A DNA stretch of 64,000 bases, from positions 2,284,001-2,348,000 of the forward strand of contig NZ_CP017477.1 in NCBI RefSeq assembly GCF_001761365.1. The letters are read 5' to 3'. The stretch is from Polaribacter vadi. Lineage in GTDB: Bacteria > Bacteroidota > Bacteroidia > Flavobacteriales > Flavobacteriaceae. The notes beneath the pieces are model-generated. The model was not told where the DNA came from. It worked only from the letters and a program-made list of their open reading frames with translations, and did not search any database. Every line of letters begins with the position of its first letter. Within the stretch, counting starts at the first letter, position 1. A program made the translations under genes and the position numbers. Below are positions 1 to 8,301 of the stretch, piece by piece.

Positions 1-393
1 CAGATAATCCAGTCCTTTTAAAAATGCATTTTCATACTTTTTATCTTTATTTTGCGCATACATTTTAGATAAAAAAAGCATTTCTTGAATGGTTGCTCCA
101 TTATCTGTAGTAATTTCTTTTGTACTAGATTTTAATGCTTTTAAATGTTGTTTTTCAGCTTCAGACAAAGGGTTTTGCATCTGAATATTTTTTGGCCAAC
201 CCCCAATTTCACGTTGATACAATAATACATTTTCTGCAATTTCTTTGGCTTCATTCGTTTTAAACCAATCATCTTTATTTTGATGAATTATATTTTTCCA
301 AGATTGATTATGAACTTGTGAAAAAAGAGATTCACTAAACGTTAAAGCAATTATTAAAAATATGAATTTTAAAGTATTTTCTATCAGTTTCAT
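1..393 (-). CDS. PL10 pectate lyase, N-terminal part only (cut by window edge)
   Basis: Read on the minus strand from an ATG at 391-393, this frame stays open for 131 codons to the window edge. It begins with a signal peptide (hydrophobic residues about 9-19, ending SLFSQ). The mature part has YQREIGGWPKN at residues 59-69 and DNGAT at 97-101, both typical of the start of family PL10 pectate lyases. Known PL10 enzymes cleave polygalacturonate by beta-elimination, producing unsaturated oligogalacturonides. The catalytic domain C-terminus lies outside the window, so activity cannot be judged. The gene is co-oriented with the GH28-GH105 operon but separated from it by about 218 bases that hold a possible promoter of its own. 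The truncation is from the window, not decay. Confidence 0.85.
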   Translation of the reverse strand, partial: MKLIENTLKFIFLIIALTFSESLFSQVHNQSWKNIIHQNKDDWFKTNEAKEIAENVLLYQREIGGWPKNIQMQNPLSEAEKQHLKALKSSTKEITTDNGATIQEMLFLSKMYAQNKDKKYENAFLKGLDYL

Positions 394-442
394 TTTCTTA
401 TGATGTTAAATTTAAATAGAATTATTTTACGGTTAAACTAAC

Positions 443-450
443 CAAAGGTA
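443..450 (-). promoter_or_regulatory. Possible -7 promoter element for PL10 gene
   Basis: On the minus strand this reads TACCTTTG, a match to the Bacteroidota -7 consensus TAnnTTTG, about 50 bases upstream of the PL10 start codon. No TTG is present at the expected -33 spacing, so this is a weak call and may depend on an activator. No copy of the pectin operator palindrome is present here. Confidence 0.3.
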
Positions 451-536
451 TTTTAAGAAATTCTATATCTTTTTTATTTTGACATGTGATAAGTATAAAA
501 AAACGTTTCGAATAAAAGATTTCGGGTAATAATAAC

Positions 537-561
537 CTTGTCTTTTATACTTGTCTTTATA
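537..561. repeat. Short tandem repeat, about 2 copies of a 12-13 base unit
   Basis: The unit CTTGTCTTTTATA at 537-549 is followed at once by CTTGTCTTTATA at 550-561. It lies between the Gfo/Idh gene and the PL10 gene, upstream of PL10. It could be a regulator half-site pair or simple slippage; nothing decides between these. Confidence 0.5.
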
Positions 562-585
562 CTTTAGTTGCTATCTATTTTCACT

Positions 586-607
586 CCCTTTTTAATTACA
601 AAAAGGG
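586..607 (-). terminator. Hairpin after the Gfo/Idh gene
   Basis: CCCTTTTT (586-593) and AAAAAGGG (600-607) are perfect complements around a 6-base loop, just 3' of the stop codon of the Gfo/Idh gene. On the minus strand there is no long T run after the stem, so this is at best a weak terminator or a 3'-end stabilizing hairpin for the GH28-GH105 operon. Confidence 0.35.
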
Positions 608-611
608 CTGT

Positions 612-1658
612 TTATGATAAATCTACAACTCTTTTTTCTTGATTACTTAACAAAGCAGCTTCAATAATCTTGATAACATTTTTTGCTTCATTTGCGCTTA
701 CAGGCAATTTTTTATCATTTAGAATAGCCTCTGCAATAAGATTATAATATTCCATATAATCTCCTTTTTCTGTGGATACTAATTCTTTTTTAGATTCTCC
801 ATTTTTTATACTATGAAGTATCCCTTTTTGAGATTCTGGCTCAATTCCCCAGTTTTTAGAATCGGGTTTTATTTCCTTTTGAAGTGTTGTTTCTTGTATG
901 TCTGCTTTCGATTTTATAAAAGAACCATTTTTACCATGAATGCTATAGGCTGCAAGTGGTTCTAGAACAAAATAGCTAGATTTTAAAGTAACATAATGTG
1001 ATTTATAATACAGTTTTACGTCAAAATAATCTGCCACTTTAGAGTTGTTTCTAAAACTATTTAAAGTAGCAAAAACGCTTTTTGGCATCCCAAATAAATG
1101 TAATGCTTGGTCTATTAAATGCGAACCCAAATCATACAAACTACCCACACCTTCTGTGGGTTTTTCTTTATGCGTTTTATAACTTAATTCTGGTTCAAAA
1201 CGATCATAATGAAATTCAGCTTCAACAATATCACCTAAAACACCTTCGTTTAGTATTTTTTGAACCGTTTTAAAATCGCTATCCCATCTTCTATTATGAT
1301 ATACAGAAAGCTTTACATTTTTACTTTTTGCTAAAGCAATTAGTTCTTCTGCTTGTGCAGTTGTAACTGTAAAAGGCTTTTCTACAACAACATGTTTCCC
1401 TGCTTCAATTACTTTTTTAGTAAAATCGAAATGTGTTAAATTTGGGGTGTTTATAATAACCAAATCTATTGCATCATCATTCAACAAATCATCTAAAGAA
1501 CGAAATGTTTTGATGTTTGGGTATTTTTTTTCAGCTACATTTTTTGTGCGTTCTAAAACCCCATATAAATTTAATTTAGGATTTACATCAATAAAAGGCG
1601 CATGAAATAGATGGCCACTCATACCAAAAGAACATAATGCTGCATTTATAGATGTCAT
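612..1658 (-). CDS. Gfo/Idh/MocA-family NAD(P)-dependent oxidoreductase
   Basis: This is a 348-residue cytoplasmic protein with no signal peptide. The N-terminal Rossmann fold starts with CSFGMSG (residues 9-15), a variant of the usual GxGxxG. The conserved EKP of this family is at 93-95, after the GKHVVV strand. The C-terminal substrate half carries NRRWDSD (122-128) and YDLGSHLIDQ (175-184), where the His is the usual catalytic position. Members oxidize or reduce sugars, sugar acids and inositols; the substrate cannot be told from sequence. It is the last gene of the GH28-GH105 operon, 10 bases after GH105. In that setting it might handle a side-chain sugar or uronate derivative, but this is inference. 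It is not a known step of the isomerase pathway of galacturonate. Confidence 0.85.
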   Translation of the reverse strand: MTSINAALCSFGMSGHLFHAPFIDVNPKLNLYGVLERTKNVAEKKYPNIKTFRSLDDLLNDDAIDLVIINTPNLTHFDFTKKVIEAGKHVVVEKPFTVTTAQAEELIALAKSKNVKLSVYHNRRWDSDFKTVQKILNEGVLGDIVEAEFHYDRFEPELSYKTHKEKPTEGVGSLYDLGSHLIDQALHLFGMPKSVFATLNSFRNNSKVADYFDVKLYYKSHYVTLKSSYFVLEPLAAYSIHGKNGSFIKSKADIQETTLQKEIKPDSKNWGIEPESQKGILHSIKNGESKKELVSTEKGDYMEYYNLIAEAILNDKKLPVSANEAKNVIKIIEAALLSNQEKRVVDLS

Positions 1659-1668
1659 AAAATTGTTT

Positions 1669-2892
1669 TTATTTATTTAGTTCTAAAGAAGCCATTATAA
1701 AAGGACCTGTTCCTTTAGGATCATTTGCTCTAATTTTTTCGCCAATATAATACTCAAAACTTCCATCTCTATATGGGTTTCCTCCTAAACCTGCAACTGC
1801 ACAACATCTATTTAAATTTACAACTCCATTTTCTTCAACAGAAATAAAATTATCTAAAATTCCTTGATATGCTTTTTTTGCATTTTCTAAATATTTTGCT
1901 GGTAAATATCCTTTATTAACACCTTTTGCTAAAGTATAAGTAAACATTGATGTTCCTGTTGCTTCTATATAATTCCCTTCTTTGTTTGGTAAATTAACTA
2001 CTTGATACCAAGTACCAGTTTTAGCATCTTGATGTTTTACAATTGCTTCTGCAAAACCGTTTAAATAGCCAATAAGTTTATTGTAACCTTCATGTTCTTT
2101 TGGTAAATAATCCAATACATCAACTAAAGCCATGCTATACCAACCCATTCCTCTAGACCAAAAATGTTGCGAAAGTCCTGTTTCTTTATTTGCCCAACGT
2201 TGTTCTTTACTTTCATCCCAACCATGAAAATACAACCCTGTACTTTTATCTTTACTGTGCTTTTCTATTAAATCGAATTGCTTCACAATATGATCATAAA
2301 TATTGTTTCTAACATTTTCATCTTTAATAATTGTAGTTGCATATTTTGTATGAAAAGGTTCTGCCATATATACACCATCTAACCACATTTGATATGGATA
2401 TACCTTTTTATGCCAATAACCTCCTTCTGATGTAGTTGGTTGCCCTTCTAATTGTTTGTGAAGCGTATCCATAACTTTTAAAAGTTTTGGCTCATTTTTT
2501 TTGTTGTATAGATAATAAATAATATCTCCAGATTTTATCATATCTAAGTTATAATTAGACATTTTATATGTTTTTATGGTACCATCTTCTTCAATAATTT
2601 TATCAGTATATTTATAGATATAGTCTAATAATTCTTGATTCTTATTTTGTTCATAAACTCTAGATATAGCCTGCAAAACTAAACCAGGGGTATAAGTCCA
2701 TTTTGGTTTTTTATTAAAATCTAGCAAAGTAGGATCTGGAAAACGATTAATTTCTGACAACGCCATTCTTTCTGACCATTTTAAATCTTTAGAAACTATT
2801 AAATCTTCTTTTGTTTCTGTTTTTTTTACTTCTTTTTTACAACTTGTAAAAAGACCAAAAACTACTAAAACTATTATTATTATTTTTTTCAT
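1669..2892 (-). CDS. GH105 unsaturated uronyl hydrolase (lipoprotein)
   Basis: GH105 enzymes remove the terminal unsaturated galacturonyl residue left by pectate or rhamnogalacturonan lyases, using a hydration mechanism. The 407-residue product has a lipoprotein signal ending in FTSC with Cys18, so it is probably anchored in an envelope membrane rather than cytosolic like the founding member YteR. Family marks are MWLDGVYMAEPF (169-180) with the key Asp172, HGWDE (223-227) and WSRGMGWY (245-252), which belong to the alpha/alpha6 barrel. The length is normal for the family. It is embedded in the operon between the cupin and oxidoreductase genes and would act on products of the PL1, PL9 and PL10 lyases. 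The family is close to GH88, but the motifs favour GH105. Confidence 0.88.
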   Translation of the reverse strand: MKKIIIIVLVVFGLFTSCKKEVKKTETKEDLIVSKDLKWSERMALSEINRFPDPTLLDFNKKPKWTYTPGLVLQAISRVYEQNKNQELLDYIYKYTDKIIEEDGTIKTYKMSNYNLDMIKSGDIIYYLYNKKNEPKLLKVMDTLHKQLEGQPTTSEGGYWHKKVYPYQMWLDGVYMAEPFHTKYATTIIKDENVRNNIYDHIVKQFDLIEKHSKDKSTGLYFHGWDESKEQRWANKETGLSQHFWSRGMGWYSMALVDVLDYLPKEHEGYNKLIGYLNGFAEAIVKHQDAKTGTWYQVVNLPNKEGNYIEATGTSMFTYTLAKGVNKGYLPAKYLENAKKAYQGILDNFISVEENGVVNLNRCCAVAGLGGNPYRDGSFEYYIGEKIRANDPKGTGPFIMASLELNK

Positions 2893-2902
2893 CTTAAAGA
2901 TT

Positions 2903-3331
2903 TTATTTTTTTTGATATTTTTTGATGACTAGATATTTTAATTCTGTTACTCCTGCATTGCTTATTCCATGCATACTAAAAGATGGGCAGTATAAACTTG
3001 TATTTTCTTTTACAATAACCTCTTTACCATTTAAATAAAACTTTGCAGTACCTTCTAAAACATAAAAAAACTCATCTTCTATGTGTTTATGAGGTGCATG
3101 TGTAGATTTTCCTGGAGCAACAACACTCATTTTTATAGTTCGTCCGTCTAAAAAATCTTTATCCGCAAACCAATATTGATAACCAACTTTGGTTTTAACT
3201 GTTTTATCTTCAGAAAAAGTATTTACACATTCTTGTATAGTGTATGTTTTTTCTTGCCCTTTTACATTAAAACTAACCAAAAGAAAAAAGAAAAAAATGA
3301 CAGAAATATTCTTTTGAGACAAACTTTTCAT
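2903..3331 (-). CDS. Exported single-domain cupin, possibly KdgF-like
   Basis: This is a 142-residue protein with an N-terminal signal peptide (hydrophobic 11-22, ending VKGQ). The rest is one cupin domain. Motif 1 supplies His81, His83 and Glu87 (HKHIEDE) and motif 2 supplies His121 (SMHG), a full metal-binding set. KdgF, a small cupin found with pectin and alginate genes, linearizes 4,5-unsaturated monouronates to 5-keto-4-deoxyuronate. The operon position directly beside GH105, which makes such monouronates, supports that role. The oddity is the signal peptide, because KdgF is normally cytosolic. It overlaps nothing and lies 2 bases from the DUF4861 gene. A different cupin function remains possible. 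Confidence 0.75.
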   Translation of the reverse strand: MKSLSQKNISVIFFFFLLVSFNVKGQEKTYTIQECVNTFSEDKTVKTKVGYQYWFADKDFLDGRTIKMSVVAPGKSTHAPHKHIEDEFFYVLEGTAKFYLNGKEVIVKENTSLYCPSFSMHGISNAGVTELKYLVIKKYQKK

Positions 3332-3333
3332 CT

Positions 3334-4338
3334 CTAAAATTTATTATTGTTGTTTAGTTCTAACAATTTATCATCTAAGTATTTTAGAAATTCTTCTTGT
3401 GTTTTAATTCCATTAGGTTCTTGCTCCCAAGCTCCTAAAAAATAAAATTCTATTGGTTTTGTTGTGGGTTTAAATTCAACTAAATAATCAAACTCCCCTT
3501 TTTTAACTTCTGAAGCATCATCTGTTTTATAAAAAACAGCCATTCCTAAATTATCTGGCACTAAAGTTTGTATACCATAAGTTGCAATATATCCCCATTT
3601 TTTATTATCACTTTCTTTAGCAAAATACGCTACTTTATGGTCTATTACTCCAGTAACAATTCCGTTAATTTCTTTTGATGGAATTATAGTGTGCTTTGTA
3701 ATACGTGAATCTGGCTGAATACTTAATGTAGATTTTAAATCGATTTTATCATCAGCTGTTTTCCATCCATGGTAATCTATAGTGATAGAAGATTGTTTTG
3801 CGCCATTTTCTATAGAAGCAAAAGTAGAATCTACTTCTTTAAAATGAAACATTTTATCATTTACTAATCTACCAATAGAACCAACACCTAATCCACTACC
3901 AACTTTTAAAATATCTTGTCCCCAAGCTTCAGGTTCATGGTAAGAATCAAACCCATCTTGCCCAACTTTAGATAGCACCATAGAATCTGTTTTTTTACCA
4001 AAAATATCAATTGCATTTCGCCAATCTAAATACAATCTGTAACCTACTTTATTGCTTTCCCAACCTGGACCTTCATAACGAATATACCAAGTATGGTCTG
4101 TATGTTTATCTGGAACTCTTAAATTTGTTACGTTTTTAAATGATGTTCCTCCATCATATTCTTCATGACCTCTAGTTCCATCAATCCATTTTCCTCCTTC
4201 AGCTATTGAAATTTCTGCGTAAGTTTTAGCTTTTTCAGCAACCTTTTCTGATTTTATAGTTTCCTTTTTTGGTTCATTTTTGCATCCAACAATTGCTAAA
4301 AAGCAAAATGATACTGCTATAAATTGTAATGTTTTCAT
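3334..4338 (-). CDS. DUF4861-family lipoprotein
   Basis: The 334-residue product has a lipoprotein signal with Cys19 (AIVGC) followed by a short charged linker, then one domain that I recognise as DUF4861. Visible conserved stretches include KWIDGTRGHEEYDGGTSF near residues 50-67, the segment RYEGPGWESNKVGYRLYLD and a Trp/Asp-rich centre. No catalytic activity is firmly assigned to this family from what I know. DUF4861 genes recur in Bacteroidota pectin and other uronate loci, and this one sits between the exported cupin and an esterase, overlapping the esterase gene by one base. A role in processing or binding uronate oligomers at the envelope is a reasonable inference and no more. Confidence 0.75.
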   Translation of the reverse strand: MKTLQFIAVSFCFLAIVGCKNEPKKETIKSEKVAEKAKTYAEISIAEGGKWIDGTRGHEEYDGGTSFKNVTNLRVPDKHTDHTWYIRYEGPGWESNKVGYRLYLDWRNAIDIFGKKTDSMVLSKVGQDGFDSYHEPEAWGQDILKVGSGLGVGSIGRLVNDKMFHFKEVDSTFASIENGAKQSSITIDYHGWKTADDKIDLKSTLSIQPDSRITKHTIIPSKEINGIVTGVIDHKVAYFAKESDNKKWGYIATYGIQTLVPDNLGMAVFYKTDDASEVKKGEFDYLVEFKPTTKPIEFYFLGAWEQEPNGIKTQEEFLKYLDDKLLELNNNNKF

Positions 4339-5282
4339 TATTTATTTTTTAAAGTTTTGTCTAAAAATTTAGTTATGTAATGAACTGTTTTATTAAAATA
4401 TGGATGAAATAACCAAAAAGTATGAGGACTGTTTGGAAATGTTTCTACTTGATTATAAATATTGTTTTTATCTAGAATTTTAATCATATCATCTCTACCA
4501 GCATGAAACCGTTCATATTGACTATTGATAAATAAAATTGGTGGCGTTTTTTCATCTACATGTGTTAATGCAGATGCTTCTTGCCAAACTGTTGGTTTTT
4601 CATTAAAAGTGCCTCCTAACCATAAACTTGCTACTTTTCCTTCTTTAGATTCTGGATGTTTAAAAGCTAGTATTCCATCTAAATTTATGATAGCATTTAC
4701 GGTTGATGAAACTTGGTTTTGATGATTTTCTTCAAACTTTAAATTATTGTTTGTTGTGCCAATTAATGTTGCCATTTGCGCTCCTGATGAAGCACCTAAA
4801 ATTGCAATTTTAGTAGTATCTACATGAAATTCTTTTGCGTTTTCTTTGATAAATTGTATTGCTTTTTTTACATCAAAAATTGCTGCAGGATATTTTGCTT
4901 CATCAGACAATCTGTATTCAATTACAAAACAAGAATATCCTTTAGAAGCAAGAACTTGAGCTAAGGGTTTCATGTGAGATTTATTCCCTGATTTCCACCC
5001 TCCACCATGAACTAAAATTACTGCAGGGTTTTTATCAGAATCATTGATAAAAGCATCTAAATACAGGTTTCTGTTTTCTAAAGTTTTGTATGTAATAGTT
5101 GCTTTTTCAGTTACATTCTTAAACCGTTTTGTTTTTACAATTTCTATTGCTGGGAATTTCTTTTTGTATTTTAAAAACGAACTATTTACTGTGTAACTTG
5201 TATCTTTTTTAATTTCTTGAACAGCAAATACTGTTGATGAGCACATCAAAAATAAAAACCAAAAAATAATTAATTTATACAC
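4338..5282 (-). CDS. Secreted alpha/beta hydrolase, probable pectin acetylesterase
   Basis: The 314-residue protein has a signal peptide (residues 1-20, ending STVFA). The alpha/beta-hydrolase core shows the oxyanion loop VHGGGW (91-96), the nucleophile elbow GASSGAQ (163-169, Ser165) and a C-terminal catalytic His287 in NSPHTFW. The layout is that of the lipase/BD-FAE-like esterases which commonly accompany pectinases. By context it should remove acetyl (or other ester) groups from galacturonate chains so that lyases and GH28 can act; that substrate is inferred. It is followed by the DUF4861 gene with a one-base overlap and preceded by GH28 by 15 bases, so the genes are co-transcribed. Confidence 0.8.
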   Translation of the reverse strand: MYKLIIFWFLFLMCSSTVFAVQEIKKDTSYTVNSSFLKYKKKFPAIEIVKTKRFKNVTEKATITYKTLENRNLYLDAFINDSDKNPAVILVHGGGWKSGNKSHMKPLAQVLASKGYSCFVIEYRLSDEAKYPAAIFDVKKAIQFIKENAKEFHVDTTKIAILGASSGAQMATLIGTTNNNLKFEENHQNQVSSTVNAIINLDGILAFKHPESKEGKVASLWLGGTFNEKPTVWQEASALTHVDEKTPPILFINSQYERFHAGRDDMIKILDKNNIYNQVETFPNSPHTFWLFHPYFNKTVHYITKFLDKTLKNK

Positions 5283-5297
5283 TTTAAATGTTTTTTT

Positions 5298-6746
5298 TTA
5301 ATCAGGGCTTTGCATTAAAGAGCCATTGATATAGGTGTCTATTAATTTTAAATTTTTTACATGTTTTAAAGAAAAAGCTTCATCAACTTTATCAATTTTT
5401 ACATTTCTAAAAGTGATGTTTTCGATTGGAGATTCTTCATAACCATTTGCTAAAATTCCGAAAGAACCACCGTTTTTAACTTTTACATTTTCTAATAGAA
5501 TGTTTCTTATTTTAGGTATAAATTCACCTGTTTGATTTGTGTAAGTTGCGTAATGCATGTTTACTTTTAAAACCGCTTCTTTTACTTGACCAATTTCAAT
5601 GTTTCTTACATAAACGCCATCTACAGTTCCTCCTCTTCTAGAGTTTGTTTTAATTCTAATTGCTCTATCTAATTCTGGACTATCCATCGTACAATTTTCT
5701 ACAAATACATTGCTAACTCCTGCAGACATTTCGCTTCCAATTACAACACCTCCATGACCATCTATCATTTTACAATTTTGAACAACAATGTTTTCTGTTT
5801 TTATAGCCACTCTTCTTCCATCTCCATCTCTACCAGCTTTAATAGCTATACAGTCATCACCAGTATTAAAAGTACAATTTTTTATAATTACGTTTTTAGA
5901 ATATTCTGGATCACAACCATCATTATTTGGCCCATGACTTTCTACAGTTACTCCATCTACAATTACATTATTAGATTTAAAAGGATGAATAATCCAGAAA
6001 GGAGCATTTATAATTTTCACACCTTTAAGCATCACATTTTTACATTCATAAAACTCAATAAAATTTGGACGTAAAAAATGATTATCGCCAAAAACTCTAT
6101 CTTTTAAAGGAACACCATCATCTCCCATTTTCATTAATCTAGGAAGGTTAAGGCTATCTCTTTGCATAGGTGAACCTTTTTCCCAACCATAAACTTCTTT
6201 ACCACACCAAGCCCACCAATTCTCGTTTGAAGCTTGTCCGTTTAAAACTCCTTTACCTGTTACTGCAACATTTGTTTTATTGTTTGCGTAGATTAATGGA
6301 GAGTAATTCATGAGTTCTACACCTTCATAAGAGGTAGCAACTAAAGGGTAATAGTCCTTTGGATTGGTACTAAATAAAATTTCAGCACCTTCTTCTAAAT
6401 GAAGATTAACATTGTTTTCTAAATGAATTGCACCTGTAATATATTTTCCTTTTGGTACAAAAACAGTACCTCCTCCACTATTAGTACAATTTTGAATTGC
6501 TTTTGCAAAAGCCTCTGTGTTATAGGTTTCTCCATCAGCAATAGCACCAAAATCAATAATATTAAAAACTTTATCATTAAAAGTAGGTTCTTTTACACTT
6601 GCAACAATAGTATCCATTTTATCCCAAACAGAATTAGATGTTAACGCTTTATTAGGTTCTTGCTTACAGGAAATGTAAAAGAATAAAAAAAGTAAAATGG
6701 AAAAATTTACTTTAAGAGTTTTGATTGAAAAATATTGGTTTAACAT
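5298..6746 (-). CDS. GH28 polygalacturonase (lipoprotein)
   Basis: GH28 enzymes hydrolyse alpha-1,4-galacturonosyl bonds by inversion. The 482-residue product has a lipoprotein signal with Cys27 (YISC). The right-handed beta-helix carries all four family motifs: PNNDGCD near residue 272 (the usual NTD form is NND here), GDDCIAIKAG near 294, GHGGVVIGSE near 330 and RIKT near 363. These give the three catalytic Asp residues and the substrate-binding His, Arg and Lys. As a cell-bound enzyme it probably acts as an exo-enzyme on oligogalacturonides, but endo action is not excluded. It is the first gene of a six-gene operon whose promoter overlaps a LacI-type operator at 6776-6789. Confidence 0.92.
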   Translation of the reverse strand: MLNQYFSIKTLKVNFSILLFLFFYISCKQEPNKALTSNSVWDKMDTIVASVKEPTFNDKVFNIIDFGAIADGETYNTEAFAKAIQNCTNSGGGTVFVPKGKYITGAIHLENNVNLHLEEGAEILFSTNPKDYYPLVATSYEGVELMNYSPLIYANNKTNVAVTGKGVLNGQASNENWWAWCGKEVYGWEKGSPMQRDSLNLPRLMKMGDDGVPLKDRVFGDNHFLRPNFIEFYECKNVMLKGVKIINAPFWIIHPFKSNNVIVDGVTVESHGPNNDGCDPEYSKNVIIKNCTFNTGDDCIAIKAGRDGDGRRVAIKTENIVVQNCKMIDGHGGVVIGSEMSAGVSNVFVENCTMDSPELDRAIRIKTNSRRGGTVDGVYVRNIEIGQVKEAVLKVNMHYATYTNQTGEFIPKIRNILLENVKVKNGGSFGILANGYEESPIENITFRNVKIDKVDEAFSLKHVKNLKLIDTYINGSLMQSPD

Positions 6747-6775
6747 AGTAGAAGGAAATTTATTAGTTTAAATAA

Positions 6776-6817
6776 TGTAATCGATTACAAATATATTAAT
6801 TTGTAACTTATATGCAA
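6776..6817 (-). promoter_or_regulatory. Promoter with embedded pectin operator for the GH28 operon
   Basis: The perfect 14-base palindrome TGTAATCGATTACA lies at 6776-6789. On the minus strand it directly follows and shares two bases with the -7 element TATATTTG (complement of 6788-6795). A TTG at the -33 position (complement of 6815-6817) is separated by 19 bases, as in the Bacteroidota consensus. A protein bound to the palindrome would cover the transcription start. The site also lies 210 bases upstream of the divergent lacI-type gene, which may therefore be autoregulated. Confidence 0.8.
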
Positions 6818-6900
6818 TTTTTTCGAGCAAAAAAGCATAGGATAGAATTCCGAGAATAATAATTCGTTTTTAATATTAAATAATATAGTATTTTCGCCTC

Positions 6901-6935
6901 GTTATTATAAGCTTGAAAAATTTTTTGATAATAAC
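6901..6935. repeat. Inverted repeat in the regulator's leader region
   Basis: GTTATTAT (6901-6908) and ATAATAAC (6928-6935) form an 8-base inverted repeat around a 19-base spacer, about 65 bases upstream of the regulator start codon. It could form a leader hairpin. The spacer is AT-rich and function is unknown. Confidence 0.35.
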
Positions 6936-6999
6936 ACCCTATTATTTTACAAATAAACGTTTTTAAATTTTAGGGTAACTGTAATTATAAATTAATAGA

Positions 7000-8022
7000 A
7001 TGACAAAAAAAACAACAATTTATGATATTGCTAAAAAACTAAACATTACTGCAGCAACTGTTTCTAGAGCTTTAAATAATAATCCTAAAATAAGTGAAAA
7101 AACCAAAGAATTAGTTTTTAAAACTGCTTCAGGAATGAATTATGAGCAAAATAAACTTGCTCAAGCTCTTAAAAGTGGTAAAAGTTTTAATGTTGGTGTA
7201 ATTGTTCCAAGAATTGATAGCAATTTTTTTAGTTCTGTAATTCGTGGAATTGAAGAAGAATTATATCCAGAAGGTTATCATGTAATTATTTGTCAAACTC
7301 ATGATCAACAAGAATTAGAGATAAAGAATATAAATTCTCTTTTAAACGCACAAGTAGATGGAATTTTAATGTCTATCTCGAATGCAAAGTTAGAAAAGAA
7401 TGCTGTCTTTAATAATCTTGTTAAAAAAAACGTACCTCTTATCTTTTTTGATAGAAAAAAAGACATAAAAAATGTTAGTTCTATAACAATTGATGATTTT
7501 AAAGGTGGTTATGAAGCAACAAGTCACTTAATACAGCAAGGTTGCAAACGTATAGCTCATTTATCAAATAACCGTAATTTAGAAATTTTTAAAAATAGAT
7601 ATTTAGGATATAAACAAGCACTTTTAGATAATAATATACCTTTTGATGAAAGTTTAGTTGTGGAAACTTTTAGTAAAGTTATAGAAGGTAGAGAAAAAAC
7701 GAGACTTTTGTTACAAATGGATAATCCTCCAGACGCTATTTTTTCTTCTAGTGATTTTTCTGCACTAGGAGCTATTGAGGAGATTAAAGAAAGTGGATTG
7801 AGAATTCCAGAAGATATTTGTGTTGTTGGCTTTAGTAATGAACCATTTACAAAGTTTATGGAACTTTCTATATCTTCTATAGATCAATCACCAATGGAAA
7901 TGGGTAAAATAACTGCACGTATGTTTCTTGATGAAGTTGCGAGTGAAGTTAAAGTAAAATTAGAAAAACACGTTGTGTTAACCCCTACATTAATTGCAAG
8001 AAAATCATCTTTAAAGATTTAA
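7000..8022 (+). CDS. LacI-family transcriptional regulator of pectin genes
   Basis: The 340-residue protein has the LacI helix-turn-helix at residues 5-42 ([20 protein letters not shown]), followed by the hinge and a periplasmic-binding-protein-like effector domain. Full length and typical C-terminus (PTLIARKSS) indicate an intact gene. LacI proteins bind short palindromes with a central CG, usually as repressors released by a sugar ligand. Six copies of just such a palindrome (TGTAATCGATTACA and one- to three-base variants) lie at promoters of the pectin genes in this window and one lies in its own upstream region. I infer that this protein binds them and responds to a galacturonate-derived metabolite; the ligand is not visible in the sequence. 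It diverges from the GH28 operon. Confidence 0.9.
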   Translation: MTKKTTIYDIAKKLNITAATVSRALNNNPKISEKTKELVFKTASGMNYEQNKLAQALKSGKSFNVGVIVPRIDSNFFSSVIRGIEEELYPEGYHVIICQTHDQQELEIKNINSLLNAQVDGILMSISNAKLEKNAVFNNLVKKNVPLIFFDRKKDIKNVSSITIDDFKGGYEATSHLIQQGCKRIAHLSNNRNLEIFKNRYLGYKQALLDNNIPFDESLVVETFSKVIEGREKTRLLLQMDNPPDAIFSSSDFSALGAIEEIKESGLRIPEDICVVGFSNEPFTKFMELSISSIDQSPMEMGKITARMFLDEVASEVKVKLEKHVVLTPTLIARKSSLKI

Positions 8023-8165
8023 TTTTCCTACGTTATTAATAGCAAAAATAATATATAGATATTACAAAGACTGTTTATTAAGATTTGCTATATCTATAAT
8101 TTATTAGTTATTATTTTATAGATGCTTAATATTTTAACTTATTATAACATTTATAGTTAAAATAT

Positions 8166-8209
8166 TTTGTTAAGAAAAAAAAATATATATATTTGTGCAA
8201 TCGATTACA
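8166..8209 (+). promoter_or_regulatory. Promoter plus pectin operator for the susCD operon
   Basis: TTTG at 8166-8169, an 18-base spacer and TATATTTG at 8188-8195 give a near-consensus Bacteroidota promoter. The operator TGCAATCGATTACA (8196-8209), one base off the perfect palindrome, begins immediately after the -7 element. The SusC start codon follows about 92 bases later, leaving a long AT-rich leader. Confidence 0.8.
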
Positions 8210-8301
8210 TTTTAAATTGCATTTTAAAATAATTCAGTAGAATTCATTTTTTATGTTTTTATAAATTTATTAATTATTTAACCATTTTAATTAAACTATT
8301 T

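Noticed and set aside
1..393. Pseudogene call for the short PL10 fragment
   Set aside because: The frame is intact to the window edge with a good signal peptide; it is cut by the window.
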